From: Erythrobacter mangrovi
GTDB taxonomy: Bacteria; Pseudomonadota; Alphaproteobacteria; Sphingomonadales; Sphingomonadaceae
DNA length: 64,000 bases
Direction of reading: 5' to 3'
Assembly (NCBI RefSeq): GCF_013260645.1
Contig: NZ_CP053921.1
Coordinates: 186,001-250,000 of the forward strand
Shown: piece by piece, positions 51,841 to 60,668 of the stretch
Position numbering within the stretch: the stretch's first letter is position 1
Layout of the letters: each line of letters starts with the position of its first letter
The notes under the pieces: generated by a model
The model's input: the letters and a program-made list of their open reading frames with translations, nothing else
Told to the model about the DNA's origin: nothing
Databases searched by the model: none
Translations under genes and position numbers: made by a program

Positions 51841-52953
51841 ATGCACGCCCTCTCCGAACTACGCCAAGCACGTCGCTTCGTAATCAAGGTCGGCTCGGCA
51901 TTGCTCGTGCAGCAGGGCAAACCGCGCGTCGAATGGCTTGCCTCGCTCGCCGCGGAGATCGCGGATCTGCGCAAGGCGAGCGAGGTAATCGTCGTCTCCT
52001 CCGGCGCCATTGCGCTTGGCGCGGCCAAGCTCGGTCTCGCCAAGGGCGGGCGCGGTAGCCTTGCCGATGCGCAGGCGGCTGCCTCCGTCGGTCAGGTCGA
52101 ACTCGCGCGCCTGTGGTCCGACGCATTGGGACACCACGGCATCACCGCTGCGCAGATGCTGGTGACCATCGGCGACCTTGAAGAACGACGGCGCTACTTG
52201 AACGCGTCGGCGACGCTGGCTCGACTGCTCGAAGCGGGTGCCGTCCCGGTGGTGAACGAGAACGACAGCGTCGCGACCGAGGAAATTCGCTTTGGCGACA
52301 ATGACCGGCTGGCCGCGCGCGTTGCGCAAGCGGCTGGTGCCGAAGCCGTACTGCTGCTTTCGGATGTCGATGGCCTGTACGACCGCGACCCGCGCGAGGC
52401 GGGTGCGACACTAATCGAGCGGGTCGAAGGCGTGACGCCAGAGGTCATGGCCATGGCCAGCGGTGCATCAGCCTCCGGCCTCGGGTCGGGCGGGATGCTC
52501 GCCAAGTTGCAGGCCGCGCGGATCGCCGAGCGCGCCGGCATCGCTTTGGCAATCGTCAATGGCACCTATGTTTCGCCGATCGCTCGCGCGCTGGACGGCC
52601 CGGTCGGCACGCTGTTCGTGCCGCAGGGCGATGCCAGTGCGCGCAAGGCATGGCTCGGCGGGCGACTGGCCCCGGCGGGCGTATTGACGGTCGATGCGGG
52701 TTGCGCGGTTGCGCTGGAGAAAGGCGCCAGCCTGCTGGCGGCTGGCATCACCGAAATCGAGGGCGACTTCGCGCGCGGCGACCTTGTCGCGATCCACGGG
52801 CCCAAGGGCGAACGCCTGGGCCAGGGCCTGGTTGAGTATACGGCCGCCGAATGTCGCAGCATCCGTGGGCTCAAGCAGGACCGACAGGCCGACAGGCTCG
52901 GCTATGCCCCGCGCGCGGCGGTGGTCCATCGCGATCACATGGTGCGCACATGA
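51841..52953 (+). CDS. proB: glutamate 5-kinase
   Basis: First step of proline synthesis, 370 residues. Amino-acid-kinase domain (RFVIKVGSALLV near 15, VSSGAIALGAAKLG near 53, PVVNENDSVATEEI near 140, GSGGMLAKLQAARIAE near 215) and a C-terminal PUA domain (about 275-360). The start MHALSELRQARRFVIKVGS at 51841 is the family start. The stop overlaps the next gene (ATGA). proA is not in the window. Confidence 0.95.
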   Translation: MHALSELRQARRFVIKVGSALLVQQGKPRVEWLASLAAEIADLRKASEVIVVSSGAIALGAAKLGLAKGGRGSLADAQAAASVGQVELARLWSDALGHHGITAAQMLVTIGDLEERRRYLNASATLARLLEAGAVPVVNENDSVATEEIRFGDNDRLAARVAQAAGAEAVLLLSDVDGLYDRDPREAGATLIERVEGVTPEVMAMASGASASGLGSGGMLAKLQAARIAERAGIALAIVNGTYVSPIARALDGPVGTLFVPQGDASARKAWLGGRLAPAGVLTVDAGCAVALEKGASLLAAGITEIEGDFARGDLVAIHGPKGERLGQGLVEYTAAECRSIRGLKQDRQADRLGYAPRAAVVHRDHMVRT

Positions 52954-53861
52954 CCATTGCACTGACCGGCGCCACCGGCTTCGTCGGCCAGGCGGTGCTC
53001 GACGCGGCGGGGCGCGAAGGGATTCCCGTCCGCGCACTCACCCGCAGGGAACAGGCGCCCCGCGAAGGGATCGATTGGGTAGAGGGGAGTCTATCCGATC
53101 CCGCATCCTTGGCCGCCCTGTGCCAAGGCTCCGATGCGGTGATCCATGTCGCGGGCCTCACCAACACCCCGGACCCCGCGCAGTTCGAGCTGGCGAATGT
53201 CGCGGGAACCGAGAGCCTGATCGCGGCGGCCAAGCAGACGAAGACCCGACGCTTCATCTTCGTTTCCTCGCTCTCGGCGCGCGAACCCCAACTGTCGCTC
53301 TATGGTGCATCGAAGGCCAGGGCCGAAACCATCGTAGAGGCGAGCGGGCTGGATTGGACCATTGTCCGCCCGCCAGGGGTCTACGGCCCGCGCGATGTCG
53401 ACTATCTTGAGATGTTTCGGTCGGCAAAATATGGCTTCGTGCCACTGCCGCCGCGCGGGGCGAGTTCGATCATCCATGTCGACGACCTGGCGCGGTTGCT
53501 GCTCACTCTCGTCGATGCCCAGCCCGCCCTGGTTCGACGGCAGATGTTCGAACCGGATGATGGGCGTGAGGGTGGCTGGTCGCACAAGGAACTGGCCGGC
53601 GCGATCGGCGCGGCAGTGGGGCGGCGCGTCTTCGCTCCGCACCTGCCCAAATCGCTGATGACCTTCGGTGCCCATCTCGACGCGCTGCTGCGCAAGGACA
53701 AGGCGCGGCTAACCGTCGATCGGGTAGACTACATGGTGCATCCAAACTGGGTCGCGCGCTCTGCCAAGAGAGTGCCCCCTGCCGTGTGGACGCCGCGTGT
53801 AGCGGGTGAGGAAGGGTTAGCCCGCACGGCAGAGTGGTACCGCGCCGAGGGCCTCCTCTGA
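52950..53861 (+). CDS. NAD-dependent epimerase/dehydratase-family protein
   Basis: A 303-residue extended SDR protein. NAD motif TGATGFVGQ near residue 6, DAVIHVAGLTN near 63, YGASKARAE (Tyr-x3-Lys catalytic pair) near 118 and RPPGVYGPRD near 140. It may act on a sugar nucleotide or as a NADH-quinone oxidoreductase-like subunit (NDUFA9-type); the sequence does not decide. The start overlaps proB (ATGA). Confidence 0.85.
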   Translation: MTIALTGATGFVGQAVLDAAGREGIPVRALTRREQAPREGIDWVEGSLSDPASLAALCQGSDAVIHVAGLTNTPDPAQFELANVAGTESLIAAAKQTKTRRFIFVSSLSAREPQLSLYGASKARAETIVEASGLDWTIVRPPGVYGPRDVDYLEMFRSAKYGFVPLPPRGASSIIHVDDLARLLLTLVDAQPALVRRQMFEPDDGREGGWSHKELAGAIGAAVGRRVFAPHLPKSLMTFGAHLDALLRKDKARLTVDRVDYMVHPNWVARSAKRVPPAVWTPRVAGEEGLARTAEWYRAEGLL

Positions 53862-53968
53862 TCCGTTTGATTTGGCACAGGGCCAAACAGTCCTATGGTC
53901 CCGCACGGGATCGCGAGTCGCATTGACGGTAACGGCCGTCCGTTCGTTCACGATCTAGGGGATTTTCC

Positions 53969-54379
53969 ATGAAAAGAATTGCACTTGTGGCTGCGCTTGC
54001 GGTCATTTCGGCCTGTTCGCAGTCGGCTGAAGCACCTGAAGCGGAAGCCACGACTGAAACCACGGCCGAAGCGGTTCCTGCAGAGGTCATGGCCGCTGAT
54101 GGCGGTCCGGCCTACGGCAAGTTCAAGATCACGCAGGCGGACGGAACGTCGTTCACGGACGACGTGCGGCCTGACGGCACCTACACGTCCACCGCAGCGG
54201 ACGGCACCGTGATGCAATCGGGCACCTGGGTCCAGAAGCCGGGCGAATATTGCACAACCAAGGACGAGGAAGGCGCTGTCGAGGAGTGCTATCCGGAAAA
54301 GATCGACGACAAGGGCGTCTGGATTTCAAGCAACACCAAGACCGGTGAGACGGTAATGGTAGAACGCTTGCCAGAATAA
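53969..54379 (+). CDS. lipoprotein of unknown function
   Basis: A 136-residue lipoprotein. Signal peptide MKRIALVAALAVISAC with the lipobox ISAC (Cys16), then an Ala/Glu/Thr-rich linker (residues 17-40) and a compact beta-type domain (YGKFKITQADGTSFTDDV, GTYTSTAADGTVMQSGTW) with a Cys pair (GEYCTTKDEEGAVEECYP). Function unknown. The 107-bp upstream region contains a TTTGGC/GCCAAA hairpin near 53873 that probably ends the preceding operon. Confidence 0.7.
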   Translation: MKRIALVAALAVISACSQSAEAPEAEATTETTAEAVPAEVMAADGGPAYGKFKITQADGTSFTDDVRPDGTYTSTAADGTVMQSGTWVQKPGEYCTTKDEEGAVEECYPEKIDDKGVWISSNTKTGETVMVERLPE

Positions 54380-54425
54380 GGCTTGCGCACGGCGGGAGGG
54401 CGCACAGCGCGTCCTCCCCGCTTTG

Positions 54426-55181
54426 CTAGAGGAAAGGTTCCTCGCCCGGCCTGTGAATGCCGCATTCGACCTTGTCCCAGCCGGACCACCGCCCCGCACG
54501 CGCATCTTCGCCTTCGGCCACTGGCCTCGTGCAGGGCGAACAACCGATTGACGGGAAACCCTTCACCACCAGCGGATGGCGCGGCAGGTCATAGCGCTCG
54601 AAATAGGCAGAAATGTCATCGGCCGACCAGTCGATCAGCGGATTGATCTTCAACCGTCCCTGCGCATCCGACGTGTCAAGTTCGAAGCGCGGCAGGTTCG
54701 CGCGGGTCGAGGACTGGAAGGCCTTGCGCCCGGTAAAGCTTGCGTCGAAGCCCGCCAATGCCTTGGCCAGCGGCTTGACCTTGCGCAGATCGCAGCACCC
54801 ATCGGGATCGTAGGACCAACGGAGGCCGCTCTCATCGCGGGCCTCAAGATCGGCGATCTCGGGGTAGAGATTGACGAGATTGAGCCCCAGCCGGTCGGTC
54901 AGCTCGTCACGATAGGCCAGCGTTTCGGCAAAATGCTTGCCGGTCTCCAGGAACAACACCGGCACCCTGGGATCGACCTGCGCAATGAGGTGCAGCAGAA
55001 CCGCGCTTTCCGCACCGAAGCTCGACACGATCGCGACATCGCCAGCCAGGTTGCCTTCGATCACCGCCCGCAGCCATTCCTCGGTCTCGTGACCGCGGAA
55101 CATGCGATTGAGCCTCACGGCGTCGTGTTCGACGAAGCTCGGAGCAGTGTCGAGCCGGTCGATGGCGCGCAGCTCGTTCAT
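54426..55181 (-). CDS. cysH: adenylyl-sulfate (APS) reductase, iron-sulfur type
   Basis: Reduces activated sulfate to sulfite, 251 residues. Nucleotide-binding motif SSFGAESAVLLHLI near 52, the paired cysteines DGCCDLRK near 128 and GCSPC near 212 that hold a 4Fe-4S cluster, and the catalytic C-terminal ECGIH. The cluster cysteines indicate an APS-using enzyme rather than the PAPS type of E. coli. Last gene of the cobA-DUF2849-cysI-DUF934-cysH operon; its start overlaps the DUF934 stop. Confidence 0.93.
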   Translation of the reverse strand: MNELRAIDRLDTAPSFVEHDAVRLNRMFRGHETEEWLRAVIEGNLAGDVAIVSSFGAESAVLLHLIAQVDPRVPVLFLETGKHFAETLAYRDELTDRLGLNLVNLYPEIADLEARDESGLRWSYDPDGCCDLRKVKPLAKALAGFDASFTGRKAFQSSTRANLPRFELDTSDAQGRLKINPLIDWSADDISAYFERYDLPRHPLVVKGFPSIGCSPCTRPVAEGEDARAGRWSGWDKVECGIHRPGEEPFL

Positions 55182-55630
55182 GCGTGCCTCTTGGCCCAGA
55201 TGGCGGTGCGCGCATCGGCGGCGGGCTGGTAGACTTCCGGCCAGCGCGCAAAGGCCGCCTCGACATCGTCGGGGTCGAGAGACTGATCGGGCGCAAAGGA
55301 ATCGAAGCCGCAGCGGCGCATGTAGGCGATCTGGTCGACCAGCACGTCGCCCACCGCTCGCAATTCGCCAGTATAGCCGGCCTCGCGCAGGATGCGGGCG
55401 GAAGAATAGCCGCGCCCATCGCCGAAGGCCGGGAAGTTCACCTCGATCAGCGCCAGCCGGTCGAGAAAGGGGATCAGCTCGCGGGCATCGTCGCCCGGCT
55501 CGATCCGCACCGCAGTGGCGTTGGTCTGATCGCAGCAGGCATCGACGGTGACCGCCGGCTGGTCGACCGGTTCGTCATCGCGAAAACGGATCTGGACGGC
55601 GTCGGGACTGGTTCCCAGGGCATCAGCCAT
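55178..55630 (-). CDS. DUF934 protein of the sulfite reductase operon
   Basis: A 150-residue DUF934-family protein, always found with cysI/cysH in alphaproteobacteria and presumed to help sulfite reduction or its assembly. Conserved block IEVNFPAFGDGRGYSSARIL near residue 66, then GELRAVGDVLVDQIAYMRRC. The start MADALGTSPDAVQIRF overlaps the end of cysI by 8 bases, and its stop overlaps the cysH start by 4 bases. Biochemical role unproven. Confidence 0.85.
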   Translation of the reverse strand: MADALGTSPDAVQIRFRDDEPVDQPAVTVDACCDQTNATAVRIEPGDDARELIPFLDRLALIEVNFPAFGDGRGYSSARILREAGYTGELRAVGDVLVDQIAYMRRCGFDSFAPDQSLDPDDVEAAFARWPEVYQPAADARTAIWAKRHA

Positions 55631-57254
55631 AAAGGGCCTCCTTGAACGGATCCATGCCGATCCGGCGATATGTATCGAGGAAACGTTCGCCATCCTGGCG
55701 CTCGCGTTCGTAAACGGTGGTCACGGTTTCGACCGCATCGACGATGCCGTCCTCGTCGAAGCCGGGACCGGTGATCTTGGCGAGGCTGGTATCCTCTGCC
55801 TCGCTGCCGCCGAGCAGGAGCTGGTAGTTTTCCACCCCCTTCCGGTCGACACCGAGGATACCGATGTGGCCCGCGTGGTGGTGGCCGCAGGCGTTGATGC
55901 AGCCCGAAATCTTGAGCTTCAGCTCACCCAGCCGCGCGGTCTTGCCGGTATCGGCAAAGCGCGTGGCGATCTTCTGCGCGACAGGGATCGAACGGGCGTT
56001 GGCGAGGCTGCAGTAATCGAGACCCGGGCAGGCGATGATATCCTCGATCGTGTCGAGGTTCGGGCTACCCAGCCCAGCCGCGTCGAGCGCAGTCCACAGG
56101 GCATGGAGATCAGCCTTGCGGACATGCGGCAGGACGATGTTCTGCGTGTGCATCACGCGCAGCTCGTCGAAGCTGTAGTCCTTCGCGAGATCGGCCATCA
56201 GATGCATCTGTTCGGCACTCGCATCGCCGGGAATGCCACCAGCCGGCTTGAGGCTAATAACCGCCGAGACATAGCCCGGCGCCTTGTGCGGATGCGTGTT
56301 GCGATCGACCCACAACGCGAAGTCGGGGTCCGAACGGTCGATTTCCTCCGAAAGGCCTTCTTCGAACAGCGGCTCTTCGAAGTAGGTCTTGATACGCGCG
56401 AGTTCCGCCGCCGGCGGCTCGATGCCCAGCGTGAGCAGATGCGCGAATTCCTCTTCGACCTGGCGGGTGTATTCCTCCGCCCCGAGTTCGTGGACCAGGA
56501 TCTTGATCCGCGCCTTGTACTTGTTGTCGCGGCGACCATAGCGGTTGTAGACCCTCAGGCAGGCCTCGGCATAGGTAACCCACTGGTCGAGCGGCACGAA
56601 ATCGCGGATCAACGGTGCGACCATTGGCGTGCGGCCCATGCCGCCACCGACATAGAAGGCCGCGCCCAGCACGCCGTCCTTTTCGACGATCTGAACGCCG
56701 ATATCGTGCAGACGCATCGCCGCACGATCACGGTCGCTGGCGATCACCGCCATCTTGAACTTGCGCGGCAGGTAGCTGAATTCAGGGTGGAAGCTCGACC
56801 ACTGGCGGATCAGTTCGGCATAGGGCCGCGGATCGACCACTTCGTCTGCAGCAGCACCGGCGAAGTGATCCGATGTGGTGTTGCGGATGCAATTGCCGCT
56901 AGTCTGGATCGCGTGCATTTCGACGCTGGCAAGATCGGCCAGGATATCGGCCGCCTCTTCCAGCTTGATCCAGTTGTACTGAATGTTCTGGCGCGTGGTG
57001 AAATGGCCGTAGCCGCGGTCATACTTGTCGGCGATCGTCGCCAGCATGTGCATCTGGCGGCTGTCGAGCGTGCCATAGGGCACCGCGACGCGCAGCATAT
57101 AGGCGTGGAGCTGAAGGTAGAGACCGTTCATCAGCCGCAGCGGTTTGAACTGGTCTTCGGTTATCTTGCCTTCGAGGCGGCGGCGGGCCTGGTCGCGGAA
57201 TTCCTCGACCCGGGCGTCGACCATCGCCTGGTCATATTGGTCGTACTGGTACAT
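55623..57254 (-). CDS. cysI: nitrite/sulfite reductase, siroheme protein
   Basis: Six-electron reduction of sulfite to sulfide, 543 residues. Siroheme/4Fe-4S cysteines in CPGLDYC near 409-415 and CINAC near 450-454. Two ferredoxin-like repeats are visible (FTTRQNIQYNWIKLEE near 92, MHTQNIVLPHVRK near 365). ISGCINACGHHHAGHIGIL is typical of the ferredoxin/NADPH sulfite reductase class. Its start overlaps the DUF2849 stop (ATGA). The electron donor is not in this operon. Siroheme can be supplied by cobA here and the CysG-B-type gene at 24.6 kb. Confidence 0.93.
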   Translation of the reverse strand: MYQYDQYDQAMVDARVEEFRDQARRRLEGKITEDQFKPLRLMNGLYLQLHAYMLRVAVPYGTLDSRQMHMLATIADKYDRGYGHFTTRQNIQYNWIKLEEAADILADLASVEMHAIQTSGNCIRNTTSDHFAGAAADEVVDPRPYAELIRQWSSFHPEFSYLPRKFKMAVIASDRDRAAMRLHDIGVQIVEKDGVLGAAFYVGGGMGRTPMVAPLIRDFVPLDQWVTYAEACLRVYNRYGRRDNKYKARIKILVHELGAEEYTRQVEEEFAHLLTLGIEPPAAELARIKTYFEEPLFEEGLSEEIDRSDPDFALWVDRNTHPHKAPGYVSAVISLKPAGGIPGDASAEQMHLMADLAKDYSFDELRVMHTQNIVLPHVRKADLHALWTALDAAGLGSPNLDTIEDIIACPGLDYCSLANARSIPVAQKIATRFADTGKTARLGELKLKISGCINACGHHHAGHIGILGVDRKGVENYQLLLGGSEAEDTSLAKITGPGFDEDGIVDAVETVTTVYERERQDGERFLDTYRRIGMDPFKEALYG

Positions 57255-57550
57255 CAGATCACCCAATTGCCGATGTCGGGATCGGCCGGCTTGAGGGTCA
57301 GGTCGGGGCGGACGGTCGGGCCGAGCGCGCGCACGCGGTCCTTGATATGCGACGGGCGCGGGGAGCCGTTGTGAAGTTCGGCATCGATGGCATAGGGAAC
57401 GTTGACCCGCCGCGCCGCTTCCTCGCGACGGGCGATTTCGTCTTCGTGGCCGGTCACATCGACGGCATCTTCCACATGGAGCGACCAGTCATTGCCGTCC
57501 CACCAGGTGACAGCGCCGGTGCGCAGATCGTTTCCGGTCAGGATCCTCAT
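57254..57550 (-). CDS. DUF2849 protein of the sulfite reductase operon
   Basis: A 98-residue DUF2849-family protein with MRILTGNDLRTGAVTWWDGN at the start and VNVPYAIDAELHNG in the middle. The family occurs beside cysI and cobA in alphaproteobacteria; its job is unknown but linked to sulfite reduction by gene neighbourhood. Start and stop overlap cobA and cysI by a few bases each, so the operon is tightly coupled. Confidence 0.85.
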   Translation of the reverse strand: MRILTGNDLRTGAVTWWDGNDWSLHVEDAVDVTGHEDEIARREEAARRVNVPYAIDAELHNGSPRPSHIKDRVRALGPTVRPDLTLKPADPDIGNWVI

Positions 57551-58305
57551 TGAGCCGACTCCCTTGCGATGGCGGCAAGCGCGATATCGTCACGCGCAGT
57601 GACTTCACCGATAACAATCAGCGCCGGGCTGACGACCGCTTCGCGCTCGATGAGGTCCGGCAGGCCGGCGAGCAGGCCGCGCAGCACGCGCATTGTGGGG
57701 CGGGCCCCATTCTCGATCACGGCCACGGGCATATCGGGGGCAAGACCATCTTCGATCAGCTTTTCGGCGATCTGCGGCGCGGTCTTCACGCCCATGTAGA
57801 TCACCAGCGTGCGGCCCTTCCCGGCCAGCCCAGCCCAATCCTGTTCGGCCAGGCCCTTGCACTGGCCCGCCACGAAAGTGACGATGCTCGAAGCCTCGCG
57901 ATGCGTCAGCGCGATCCGGGCCGCAGCCGCGGCGCCATTGGCAGCGCTGATCCCCGGGACGACTTCGACCGGCACACCGGCCGCACGTGCCGCTTCGGCC
58001 TCTTCGCCGCCGCGCCCGAAGATTAAGGGATCGCCGCCCTTGAGGCGTACGACGTCTTCGCCCGATCGCGCGATGCGCACCAACAGCGCGTTGATGTCAT
58101 CCTGCGGCATGGTGTGCCGGGCGCGGCGCTTGGCGACCGAGACGAGTTCCGCTTCGGGATGCGCGAGCGCCAGGATTGCAGGATCGACAAGGCCGTCGTG
58201 CACGATCACGCGGGCGCGCTCGATCAGCCGCGCGGCGCGGATTGTCAGCAGGTCGGGATCGCCCGGCCCCGCGCCAACGAGGTAAATGGTTCCGGTTTGT
58301 GCCAT
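57547..58305 (-). CDS. cobA: uroporphyrinogen-III C-methyltransferase
   Basis: SUMT: two SAM-dependent methylations giving precorrin-2 for siroheme and cobalamin. 252 residues. GTIYLVGAGPGDPDLLTIRA near 5-24, HDGLVDPAILALA near 38, the GGDPLIFGRGGEE block near 92 and PGISAANGAAAAARIALTHRE near 120. The start MAQTGTIYLVGAG is the family start. First gene of the sulfite operon. A decayed copy of its N-terminal 60 residues is attached to the CysG-B-type protein at 24620-25384. Confidence 0.93.
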   Translation of the reverse strand: MAQTGTIYLVGAGPGDPDLLTIRAARLIERARVIVHDGLVDPAILALAHPEAELVSVAKRRARHTMPQDDINALLVRIARSGEDVVRLKGGDPLIFGRGGEEAEAARAAGVPVEVVPGISAANGAAAAARIALTHREASSIVTFVAGQCKGLAEQDWAGLAGKGRTLVIYMGVKTAPQIAEKLIEDGLAPDMPVAVIENGARPTMRVLRGLLAGLPDLIEREAVVSPALIVIGEVTARDDIALAAIARESAQ

Positions 58306-58402
58306 GCTGCGAAAATGGGCCGCATGGCCGGAGCACGCCAATCAGAATGCGTGTCCGCTTGACTAGCAGAAATTTTGAAATCCACCCTTCCGGGTCGGCA
58401 AC

Positions 58403-59452
58403 CTATTCTTTCGTAACCTTGCCTTGGGAAAGCAGCGTCAAGACCTGCTCCAGCTCCGGGCTGGCACGCAGGTGCACGTCCTGCTGCGGATAGGGAATTT
58501 CCACCCCGTGTTCCTTGAATAGCCACCAGAGCTTCTTGAGTACGGCAGAACGGACGTTACCGACCCCCTCTTCCGGATCCCGGATCCAGCACTGGATGAC
58601 GAAATCGACCGAACTTGCGCCGAACTGGTCGAGCCAGACCGTCGGGGGCGGCACCGACAGCACGCGTTCGACCGATTTCGCAGCCTCGAGCATAAGTTTC
58701 TCGGCCAGCTCGAGATCGGCCGAATAAGCGACTCCCACTGGCACCTGAATGCGCACGTTCTTCGAGGAATAGGACCAATTCTCGACCTGATTGATCATCA
58801 GGTTTTCGTTGGGGATCAGGTATTCCTTCTGGTCCCGCGTGGTTATCGAAACGGCCCTGATCCCGATCCGTCGAATCTGGCCGAAGCTCTGCTGACCTGA
58901 TGTGTCGGTCACGGCGATCACATCGCCCGGCTTGATCGAACGGTCCATCAGCAGGATGATCCCCGCGATCAGGTTGCCGAAGGTCTTCTGCAGGCCGAAA
59001 CCGATCGCTAGGCCGAAGGCGCCGGAAAACACGGCCAGCGCAGTCAGGTCGATCCCCAGCAGGTCGATCCCGAGGAAGAACGCAGCCGACCAGACGACGA
59101 TGCTGACAACCTTTTCGGCCAGCACTTGTTGCGTATCGTCAAAGCCCTTGACCCGGCGCATCAGCCGCCGCGCCATCTTGCTGATGAACCAGGCTGCGGC
59201 GAGGACGCCGATAATGACCGTTGCCACGATCAGCACATCGAACAGCGATATACGGAAGTTGCCGAGGCTAAGGGCAAGCGAATCCAGCGTGTCGACGATC
59301 GATCCGGCGGTCCTGCTCTTCGCGCTGACCGCCTCCTTGATGCCCTCGGCGGCGGCCACCGAACTTTCTTCAGGTGCAGTCTCCGCGAGGCTCCACGCCT
59401 GCTCCACGGAGGTGGCAGTCGGGCTTGGAACAGGTTCGGCGGTGGGCTGCAC
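58403..59452 (-). CDS. mechanosensitive ion channel, MscS family
   Basis: A 349-residue MscS-type channel. An Ala/Pro/Glu-rich N-terminal tail (1-60) leads to three membrane segments (near 70-93, 112-130 and 137-160). The pore-lining helix AVFSGAFGLAIGFGLQKTFGN shows the Gly/Ala packing of TM3, and the beta domain has SIKPGDVIAV, then PNENLMINQVENWS. Opens under membrane tension to release osmolytes. Starts at GTG 59452 with AAGGG upstream and follows metC by 2 bases, so it may be cotranscribed with it. Confidence 0.9.
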   Translation of the reverse strand: MQPTAEPVPSPTATSVEQAWSLAETAPEESSVAAAEGIKEAVSAKSRTAGSIVDTLDSLALSLGNFRISLFDVLIVATVIIGVLAAAWFISKMARRLMRRVKGFDDTQQVLAEKVVSIVVWSAAFFLGIDLLGIDLTALAVFSGAFGLAIGFGLQKTFGNLIAGIILLMDRSIKPGDVIAVTDTSGQQSFGQIRRIGIRAVSITTRDQKEYLIPNENLMINQVENWSYSSKNVRIQVPVGVAYSADLELAEKLMLEAAKSVERVLSVPPPTVWLDQFGASSVDFVIQCWIRDPEEGVGNVRSAVLKKLWWLFKEHGVEIPYPQQDVHLRASPELEQVLTLLSQGKVTKE

Positions 59453-59454
59453 GT

Positions 59455-60666
59455 TTATCCCTTGTCCATCGCGTCAAAGCCGCGTTCGAGATCGGCGATG
59501 AGATCCTTCGCGTCCTCAAGCCCTATCGATAGACGGATGGCGTAGCGATCCTCAACCCCCCAGCCGGCTTTCGGCCAGGCCATGCGGCTACGCACCGGCT
59601 CCACGTCGAAGGGCAAGGCGAGGCTTTCGAAGCCGCCCCAGCTGTAGCCGATACCGAAGAGTTCCAGCGCATCGACCAGGCGGCAGCGCGCAGCATCGTC
59701 ACGCCCCTTGAGCACGAAGCTGAACAAGCCGCAGCCGCCGGTGAAATCGCGCTGCCACAGGTCATGACCAGGCGACCCGGGGAGCATCGGGCACAGCACG
59801 TGTGCCACCTCCTCGCGCCTGCAAAGCCATTCGGCGATGGCCAGCGCGCTCGCGGTTTCGCGTTCGAGCCGCACCGCCATTGTCCGCAACCCCCGCAAGG
59901 CCAGCGCCGCGTCGTCGGGCGAGACCACATGGCCGAGTTGCTGCGCCCCCATCCGCAAGGGACGGTACCACCGTTCGCCCGCGCTTGCCGCGCCCAGCAT
60001 GAGGTCCGAATGCCCGCCGACATGCTTGGTCAGCGCGGTAATCGCGATGTCGCAGCCGCGCTCCAGAGCGGGGAAACCCAGCGAGGTCGCCCAGGTATTG
60101 TCGACCAGGCTCACCGCACCCTTGTCGCGCGCGATGCGCGCCAGCGTCGGGATGTCGCAGACCTCCATCGTCAGGCTTCCAGGCACCTCGAGCATGACCG
60201 CACGGGTACGATCGCAGAATGCCGCATCGTAAGCGACAAGGTCGAGGGGATCGAAGAAGCGATGCTCGATACCGAACCGCTTGAGGATGCCCATCGCGGT
60301 ATTGCGCGTGGGGTCATAGGTGTTGTCCGCCACCAGCAGTACGTCGCCGCTGCGCAGAACCGCCATCAGCGAGCCTACGATTGCGGCGAGCCCGCTTGGA
60401 TAGAGCACCGTGCCGACCGCGCCCGGTTCGATCCCCGTCAGGGCCTCGCACAACGACCATTGGGTCGGCGAGCCCCGGCGGCCGTAAAAGAACCGACCGT
60501 CTTCGTTGGTCTTAACCCCTTCGCGCAGCGCGGCGACATTGGCGTAGAGATGCGTGCTGGCGCGCCACACGGGTGGATTGACCACGCTTTCGGCGAAATC
60601 GCCTGAGCGTCCCCCGGTGACGAGCCGGGTGGCAGGAGTCTGCTTGCTGTCGTCTCCCCCGGCCAT
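59455..60666 (-). CDS. metC: cystathionine beta-lyase / trans-sulfuration PLP enzyme
   Basis: PLP-dependent gamma/beta-lyase, 403 residues. The PLP lysine is in ITALTKHVGGHSD near residue 208. Other blocks: RRGSPTQWSLCEALTGIEPG near 68, VDNTWATSLGFPALERGCDI near 180. The NTWATSL form is typical of MetC rather than MetB/MetZ. It removes sulfur from cystathionine to give homocysteine. The gene sits 2 bases after sseA, in a sulfur-linked set with cysI and cysH nearby. Start MAGGDDSKQTPATR at 60666. Confidence 0.88.
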   Translation of the reverse strand: MAGGDDSKQTPATRLVTGGRSGDFAESVVNPPVWRASTHLYANVAALREGVKTNEDGRFFYGRRGSPTQWSLCEALTGIEPGAVGTVLYPSGLAAIVGSLMAVLRSGDVLLVADNTYDPTRNTAMGILKRFGIEHRFFDPLDLVAYDAAFCDRTRAVMLEVPGSLTMEVCDIPTLARIARDKGAVSLVDNTWATSLGFPALERGCDIAITALTKHVGGHSDLMLGAASAGERWYRPLRMGAQQLGHVVSPDDAALALRGLRTMAVRLERETASALAIAEWLCRREEVAHVLCPMLPGSPGHDLWQRDFTGGCGLFSFVLKGRDDAARCRLVDALELFGIGYSWGGFESLALPFDVEPVRSRMAWPKAGWGVEDRYAIRLSIGLEDAKDLIADLERGFDAMDKG

Positions 60667-60668
60667 GC

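Noticed and set aside
55548..57374. Long plus-strand open frame opposite cysI (608 codons)
   Set aside because: Antisense shadow produced by high-GC codon use; the minus strand encodes a complete sulfite reductase.
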